NCBI GenBank assembly: GCA_949291945.1
Contig: CASEXH010000027.1
Coordinates: 1-57,527, forward strand
DNA length: 57,527 bases
Direction of reading: 5' to 3'
Source of the DNA: an uncultured Bacillota bacterium
Lineage (GTDB): Bacteria; Bacillota; Clostridia; Lachnospirales; Lachnospiraceae
A program made the position numbers and the translations under genes. Positions 53,312-57,527 of the stretch are shown piece after piece (within the stretch, counting starts at the first letter, position 1; every line of letters starts with the position of its first letter). The notes below the pieces were generated by a model, which had not been told where the DNA came from, did no database searches, and saw only the letters and a list, made by a program, of their open reading frames with translations.

Positions 53312-53401
53312 AAAGCCTGATCGCTCCAGAGAACGAAAATACCATATTAATTCTGTTACAAGATGTTTATTTAGCCTGCATTTGAAAGGAGCTATTTGAT
53401 T

Positions 53402-53929
53402 ATGAAAAAGTTTAGAAAGGCTATTGGAACTGTATGTCTCACTGGAGCCCTTATCGCGGGGAACGTAACAACTTCCTTCGCCGTGACTCCGCATTATACT
53501 TCCTGGGTGCCGAAGATCCCGACGATCACCAGTGAGGATCTTCCGGACTCCGTAAAGGATGAGATCAGCCAGATCGTATCCGGCTGGCAGAACGGCCAGA
53601 CAGGGACAACTACCAAGCTTGGCAAAACTTCGGTTACAGAAGCGACATACCGTCATTACAGAGCCATCTGGGATAGAGCAAGGCTGCAAGTCCGCTGGAA
53701 TGCAGTAGACGGAGCGAAGTCCTATGAGGTGAAAGTGACAAAAACGGACGGATCTTCCAAAGTTTATACGACGAGCAGCACTTCCCTGATCGTATATGAA
53801 GATTCCGACAGCTTCATGACGGACTGCGTTCGGAGCGGAAAGGTGACGGTACGTGCCGTTGGCTCTAACGGAACCTACGGTGCTTGGTCTGCTGCGAAAA
53901 CCATTAGCTGCAATTCTCTTCATTATTAA
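53402..53929 (+). CDS. Secreted protein with one fibronectin III-like domain
   Basis: A 175-residue protein with a signal peptide (KKFRKAIGTVCLTGALIAG, cut after SFAV region). The C-terminal 90 residues form an FN3-like domain with RARLQVRWNAVDGAKSYEV. AAGGAGC lies before ATG 53402. It is similar in design to the larger FN3 protein at the window end. Probably exported or surface-located. Confidence 0.75.
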   Translation: MKKFRKAIGTVCLTGALIAGNVTTSFAVTPHYTSWVPKIPTITSEDLPDSVKDEISQIVSGWQNGQTGTTTKLGKTSVTEATYRHYRAIWDRARLQVRWNAVDGAKSYEVKVTKTDGSSKVYTTSSTSLIVYEDSDSFMTDCVRSGKVTVRAVGSNGTYGAWSAAKTISCNSLHY

Positions 53930-53987
53930 GAGCTGAACCAAATTTCAAACGATCCTTATCTCCCGGGGCTTTCCCGGCGTAAGGAAA

Positions 53988-54030
53988 AAAATATGCCTGT
54001 TTCTCTCCGGAAAAATGGGCATATTTTATA
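53988..54030 (+). terminator. Terminator
   Basis: AAAATATGCC/GGCATATTTT followed by ATATT. A second weak hairpin ACCTG/CAGGT with TTTTT follows at 54,033-54,065. Confidence 0.75.
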
Positions 54031-54066
54031 TTACCTGTCTCTGACCAATACGGGGCAGGTTTTTCT

Positions 54067-54101
54067 TATGCGAAAAATCTAAGGGAAAAGACCCATATTT
54101 A
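54067..54101 (+). promoter_or_regulatory. Weak relative of the element-type promoter (H)
   Basis: TATGCGAAAA at 54067-54076, then only TATTTA at 54096-54101, two bases off the usual spacing. Tandem with promoter I 140 bp downstream. Possibly a decayed copy. Confidence 0.3.
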
Positions 54102-54206
54102 TGGCAAACCAAACAGATAGATTATGTATGTTGTATGCTCATGTGTTGCTAAGAAAAAGGTCCGTCGCAGGTAAAAATACGGCGGCCCTTGAGAATCCAC
54201 CATATT

Positions 54207-54243
54207 TTTGCAAAAAAAATGTTCAGGAGATTTCGGATAAAAT
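54207..54243 (+). promoter_or_regulatory. Element-type promoter I (DUF4317)
   Basis: TTTGCAAAAA at 54207-54216, 21 nt, TAAAAT at 54238-54243. Start codon 35 bp downstream. Confidence 0.7.
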
Positions 54244-54277
54244 AGATTCAAAATTAGGCAAAGAAAGGAGAAGGATA

Positions 54278-55375
54278 ATGAACAGAAAGGAAATCCTCGA
54301 AATCAGAAAACAGTTTTCGTACGTCGATCACGAAAAAAACAAAGTGATGCAGACAAAAGACGCATTTCTGGCGCTGCCCGAAGAAGAGGCGTTCAAGTAT
54401 TTCGACATCTTTAAAAAGGCACTGTCCGGCGGTTTTGGTAAAAATCTGATCCCTCTTGACTACACACAGGATGCAGAAGCAGCAGGCAGCCCGCATTCAT
54501 TCCTTATGGATCTCCGTGCAAGTAAGCTGGAAGATGATAACCTGCTGGAAGAGTTCTATGACAAAATCATCGAGAACTACAATTATAATGAGAACTATTA
54601 TATCATCTTGATCCATGGTATGTATGACATCCCAGGCCGTGGTTCAGATGGACAGGAAATGGAAGATGCCTCAGAAGAGGTCTACCAGCACATCATGGGT
54701 GTGATCTGCCCGGTATCATTATCAAAGCCGGGGCTCAGTTATGACGCAGAAGATAACCGGATGCAGGACAGGATAAGGGAGTGGGTAGTTGATAAACCTG
54801 CAAAGGCATTCCTTTTCCCGGCATTCTCTGACCGCAGTACAGACATTCATAAAGTGCTGTACTATACAAAAAAATCATCTGAACTTCAGCCGGAGCTAAT
54901 CGAGCAGGTCCTTGGCGCACAGATCCCTATGTCTGCCGACCTCCAGAAGGAAGCTTTCAGCGCTGTAGTTACTGATACACTTGCTGAAAAATGCGACTTT
55001 GAAACAGTAAGAAACATTTACGAAAACCTCAATGACATCATGGAAGAGCATGCGGAAGATCCGGAACCGCTGAAACTGGATAAGAATGACGTAAAAAAAG
55101 TATTTGAGGCCAGCGGCGTACCAGCAGAAAAAATGGATGACTATGAACTCGCCTACAAGGAAAATGCTGGGGAAAGAACTGAGTTCCTCGCCGGCAATAT
55201 TACGGAGAACAGGAAATTCAGCGTATCCACACCGGATGCTGAGATCAAAATAAAGCCTGACCGTCTGGACATTATGAGAACTGAGGTTATTGACGGCCGG
55301 CCGTGCCTTGTGATCGAACTGAACGGAACTGTTTCTGTAAATGGCATCGATGTGCGTGCGGTAAGCGCAGAATAG
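54278..55375 (+). CDS. DUF4317 family protein
   Basis: A 365-residue cytosolic protein matching DUF4317: MNRKEILEIRKQFSYVDH at the start, NYYIILIHGMYDIPGRGSDG and VYQHIMGVICPVSLSKPGL in the middle. ATG 54278 follows AGAAAGGAGAAGG; a longer frame from 54101 has no ribosome site and spans promoter I. Function unknown; usually chromosomal in Clostridia. It contains palindrome copy 6. Confidence 0.8.
   Translation: MNRKEILEIRKQFSYVDHEKNKVMQTKDAFLALPEEEAFKYFDIFKKALSGGFGKNLIPLDYTQDAEAAGSPHSFLMDLRASKLEDDNLLEEFYDKIIENYNYNENYYIILIHGMYDIPGRGSDGQEMEDASEEVYQHIMGVICPVSLSKPGLSYDAEDNRMQDRIREWVVDKPAKAFLFPAFSDRSTDIHKVLYYTKKSSELQPELIEQVLGAQIPMSADLQKEAFSAVVTDTLAEKCDFETVRNIYENLNDIMEEHAEDPEPLKLDKNDVKKVFEASGVPAEKMDDYELAYKENAGERTEFLAGNITENRKFSVSTPDAEIKIKPDRLDIMRTEVIDGRPCLVIELNGTVSVNGIDVRAVSAE
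55175..55187. promoter_or_regulatory. GGAACTNAGTTCC palindrome, copy 6 (12/13)
   Basis: AGAACTGAGTTCC inside the DUF4317 gene. Confidence 0.4.
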
Positions 55376-55383
55376 GAGTGCGC

Positions 55384-55680
55384 ATGAGTATTGTAAAACT
55401 TAATCATGGGTATTATATAGAAATCGACCAGCTGAACTATACCTTGCGTCAGCAGTACATCGGTCAGAAACGCTCCGGCGAAGAGAAAGAAGCTGTTCGT
55501 ACATATGGATATTATGGAGATATCCGGGTTGCACTTAGGAGGTACCTTGAGCTTGTCCAAATAGATAAGCTGAGTAATGGGGCTTATACCATCGACGAAT
55601 ATATCAACATCATAGGAAAAAGCAACAAAAAAGCGTTGGCTGGCATCGATGATGCTCTTAAGGCGTTCCCGGTAAAATAG
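55384..55680 (+). CDS. Hypothetical protein, 98 aa
   Basis: AGGAGTGC precedes ATG 55384, 8 bp after DUF4317. The product starts MSIVKLNHGYYIEIDQLNYT and has a helical C-terminus. Similar proteins occur on phages and islands; function unknown. A strong terminator follows. Confidence 0.6.
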   Translation: MSIVKLNHGYYIEIDQLNYTLRQQYIGQKRSGEEKEAVRTYGYYGDIRVALRRYLELVQIDKLSNGAYTIDEYINIIGKSNKKALAGIDDALKAFPVK

Positions 55681-55695
55681 TAATTGGTTCCATGG

Positions 55696-55730
55696 GCCGT
55701 AGTTACCAAATTTTGGTAATTGCGGCTTTT
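55696..55730 (+). terminator. Strong terminator
   Basis: A 15-bp stem with TTACCAAA/TTTGGTAA at its tip and GCCG/CGGC at its base, followed by TTTT. Position 55,731-55,922 holds no gene. Confidence 0.9.
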
Positions 55731-55922
55731 CCTATGGGAAAATTTCCCATATTTTTTTATGAGCATTTCTTATGCTATCTACTATACAGGTCAGGGGGTG
55801 AAGTTAATCTTCTGTGCGCAGGGCGAAGCGTAATCGGTAAATCCTGCTATTATCATGATCATTTCTGTGCTTCAGTATTACCGAACATCAAATATAATCA
55901 TTTAACACAAAGGGGTGATTTT

Positions 55923-57527
55923 TTGAAAAAGAAAAAGATATTGCTCATGATATCTGCGCTTATGCTTGGTCTATCGCTGAGCGTGCCCAGCACTCTGCTT
56001 GTCGGGCCGGTTAAGCCAGTCATAATCTATGCAGCTACAACATCACTGGCAAAATGTACAACAACCTTATCAAACACCAGCGGAGGCGTTAAGGTGTCAT
56101 GGAACAAAGTGTCCGGTGCGTCCGGCTATGAGATTTACAGGAAAGACGGCACGGGATCTTACTCCCTGCTCACAAAAATCTCAAGCGGTTCAACTACTTC
56201 TTTTACGGACAGCACTGCCAAAGGCGGAACGACCTATTCCTATTATGTAGTAGCGAAAAACAGCAGCAGCACCAGCTCTTATGCTGCGGATACGATCGTC
56301 AGGCTTGAAAATGTAAAGCCGAGCCTCCTGAATACGGCAACAGGCGTTAAAGTCTCATGGGACAAAGTATCAGGGGCTACAGGCTATAAAGTCTACAGGA
56401 AGGTATCAGGGACCACTTCTTATTCCTGCATTAAAACGATCAGCAGCGGGTCAACATTAAGCTATGTGGATACCACTGCCGAGTCAGGAACAAAATACAA
56501 TTATTATGTCCGTTCCACAAACGGCAGTGACCAGAGCGGGTATGATTCATCTGTCATTGTACGCCTGGAAAACCCGGCAGTGACCGTATTTAATGCATCA
56601 GACGGGGTTTCAATCCAGTGGAATAAGATCGATGGGGCAGCTGGCTATAAGGTTTTCAGGAAAGAATCCGGCGGATCCTATTCCTGTATTAAAACGATCA
56701 GCAGCGGCGACACATTGAAATATGTTGACCCGACTGCAGAATCCGGAACGAAATATAATTACTATGTGCGTTCTACGAATGGTTCATATCAGAGCGGATA
56801 TGCTTCGAAAGTTATCGTACGTCTTGATACACCTACTGTAAGTGCCTCAAATTCGTATCAGGGACTCAAGGTGTCGTGGTCGAAGATAAGCGGTGCAACG
56901 GGCTATAAAATCTATCGAAAGCCGTCCGGAGGCAGCTATACTTGCATAAAAACGATCACTGATGCATCAACGCTTGTATATTATGATGCAGAAGCAAAAT
57001 CAGGCACGAAATACAATTATTACGTAAGATCGACTAACGGCAGCTATCAGAGTGGTTACGCATCGAAAGCTATTTTGGTTGTATCTGCGCCTGAAATCAG
57101 CTTGTCAAGCACAGCTGATGGAGTGAATATATCGTGGAATAAGATAACTGGTGCCACAAGCTACCAAATTTACCGTAAGACAGGTACTGGTTCCTATTCG
57201 AATATCAAGACAATAAGCAGTGGAAATACTACATTCTACACTGACACTACTGTTAAAACTGGGAACGCTTACACCTATTATGTCAAAGCTTACAATGGTA
57301 CAAAATCCAGCGGATACAGCAGCGAAAAGATCACATATAAGTACGAGGCAGATCTGGTTATGGACTTGGTTGTAAAGGACGGAAAGGTTACTGACTTGGT
57401 TACAGGTACAGAATATCCTGATATTACAGTTTCAGGTGACTACATGAAGGCCGGGACAATCACACTGCCGAAGAGTTACAGCAACTGGACCTATCAGATG
57501 ATCGCAGATTACAATGAAAGTTCCAGC
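55923..57527 (+). CDS. Secreted fibronectin III-repeat protein, 3' end outside window
   Basis: TTG 55923 follows AAAGGGGTG. A signal peptide (KKKKILLMISALMLGLSLS) is followed by five FN3-like repeats of about 85-90 residues. Each has a VKVSWNKVSGASGYEIYRK-type strand and most a GTKYNYYVRSTNGS-type strand. Repeats 2-4 are the most alike, even in DNA, so the array grew by duplication. The frame is open for 535 codons to the window end. Probably a cell-surface or secreted adhesion/binding protein, by analogy with FN3 chains. Confidence 0.85.
   Translation, partial: MKKKKILLMISALMLGLSLSVPSTLLVGPVKPVIIYAATTSLAKCTTTLSNTSGGVKVSWNKVSGASGYEIYRKDGTGSYSLLTKISSGSTTSFTDSTAKGGTTYSYYVVAKNSSSTSSYAADTIVRLENVKPSLLNTATGVKVSWDKVSGATGYKVYRKVSGTTSYSCIKTISSGSTLSYVDTTAESGTKYNYYVRSTNGSDQSGYDSSVIVRLENPAVTVFNASDGVSIQWNKIDGAAGYKVFRKESGGSYSCIKTISSGDTLKYVDPTAESGTKYNYYVRSTNGSYQSGYASKVIVRLDTPTVSASNSYQGLKVSWSKISGATGYKIYRKPSGGSYTCIKTITDASTLVYYDAEAKSGTKYNYYVRSTNGSYQSGYASKAILVVSAPEISLSSTADGVNISWNKITGATSYQIYRKTGTGSYSNIKTISSGNTTFYTDTTVKTGNAYTYYVKAYNGTKSSGYSSEKITYKYEADLVMDLVVKDGKVTDLVTGTEYPDITVSGDYMKAGTITLPKSYSNWTYQMIADYNESSS

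Noticed and set aside
53330..53366. CGAAAA before the FN3 gene at 53402 as a ninth element-type promoter
   Set aside because: The box lacks TCTG and no -10 hexamer lies at the fixed spacing.
56000..57300. Regular DNA repeats at the right end, which could look like a CRISPR or tandem array
   Set aside because: They are in-frame, about 260 bp long, and encode FN3 domains.

Overview
The window looks like a Lachnospiraceae-type Firmicute chromosome (Blautia/Dorea-like; genus inferred from gene content only) joined at about position 30,393 to the left part of a large integrated mobile element that runs off the right end.

Bases 1-30,393 are ordinary chromosome. They hold a UroD-family methyltransferase next to a giant acyl-CoA dehydratase activase (1-7.6 kb), a PfkB sugar kinase, a Dabb protein, an Fe-S aldo/keto reductase, a HelD-like motor, a FeoA-like protein and a run of small conserved genes. 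Next come lgt, a lipoprotein and a DUF2798 protein on the minus strand. These are followed by sbcD-sbcC, a flavin-type oxidase, a DUF2284 protein and the sporulation/RNA cluster yqfC-yqfD-phoH-ybeY. The chromosome part ends with a broken serine hydrolase, proB, a DUF896 gene and a 5-FTHF cyclo-ligase. The yqfC/yqfD pair indicates an endospore-former lineage.

At 30,202 a miaB gene starts but is cut after its first catalytic-domain cysteine (codon 64). A large serine recombinase follows, so the element appears to be integrated inside miaB; only attL is visible. The element carries, in order: the recombinase, a DUF5688 protein, an NfeD/SPFH pair, a roughly 2 kb tRNA array with six recognisable tRNAs and several tRNA-like or broken structures, an AT-rich gene-free stretch, many small unknown genes (ASCH, ATP-grasp-like, YubB-like, DUF3789, DUF5131/Gp37-Gp68), a type I-C CRISPR effector set (cas5c-cas8c-cas7c), an unusual CRISPR-like array, a methyltransferase, an XRE regulator, and DUF4317 and fibronectin-III secreted proteins.

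Four things stand out in the element. (1) The array at 50,583-51,244 has about twelve repeat units whose hairpin stems differ from unit to unit yet mostly stay base-paired, while the 3' handle stays fixed. The locus has cas5, cas8 and cas7 but no cas3, cas4, cas1 or cas2 in view. (2) Eight transcription units begin with the same promoter design: a TYTGCRAAAA box, 21 nt (20 in one case), then a -10 hexamer, 23-45 nt before the first start codon where a gene follows. I saw no such promoter in the chromosomal part. (3) A 13-bp palindrome, GGAACTNAGTTCC, is scattered six times across the element. (4) The tRNA array, itself under a type-2 promoter, mixes normal tRNAs with tRNA-like structures lacking normal D or anticodon arms. 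Together these suggest a phage-like or plasmid-like element with its own transcription programme and a minimal, binding-only CRISPR complex.
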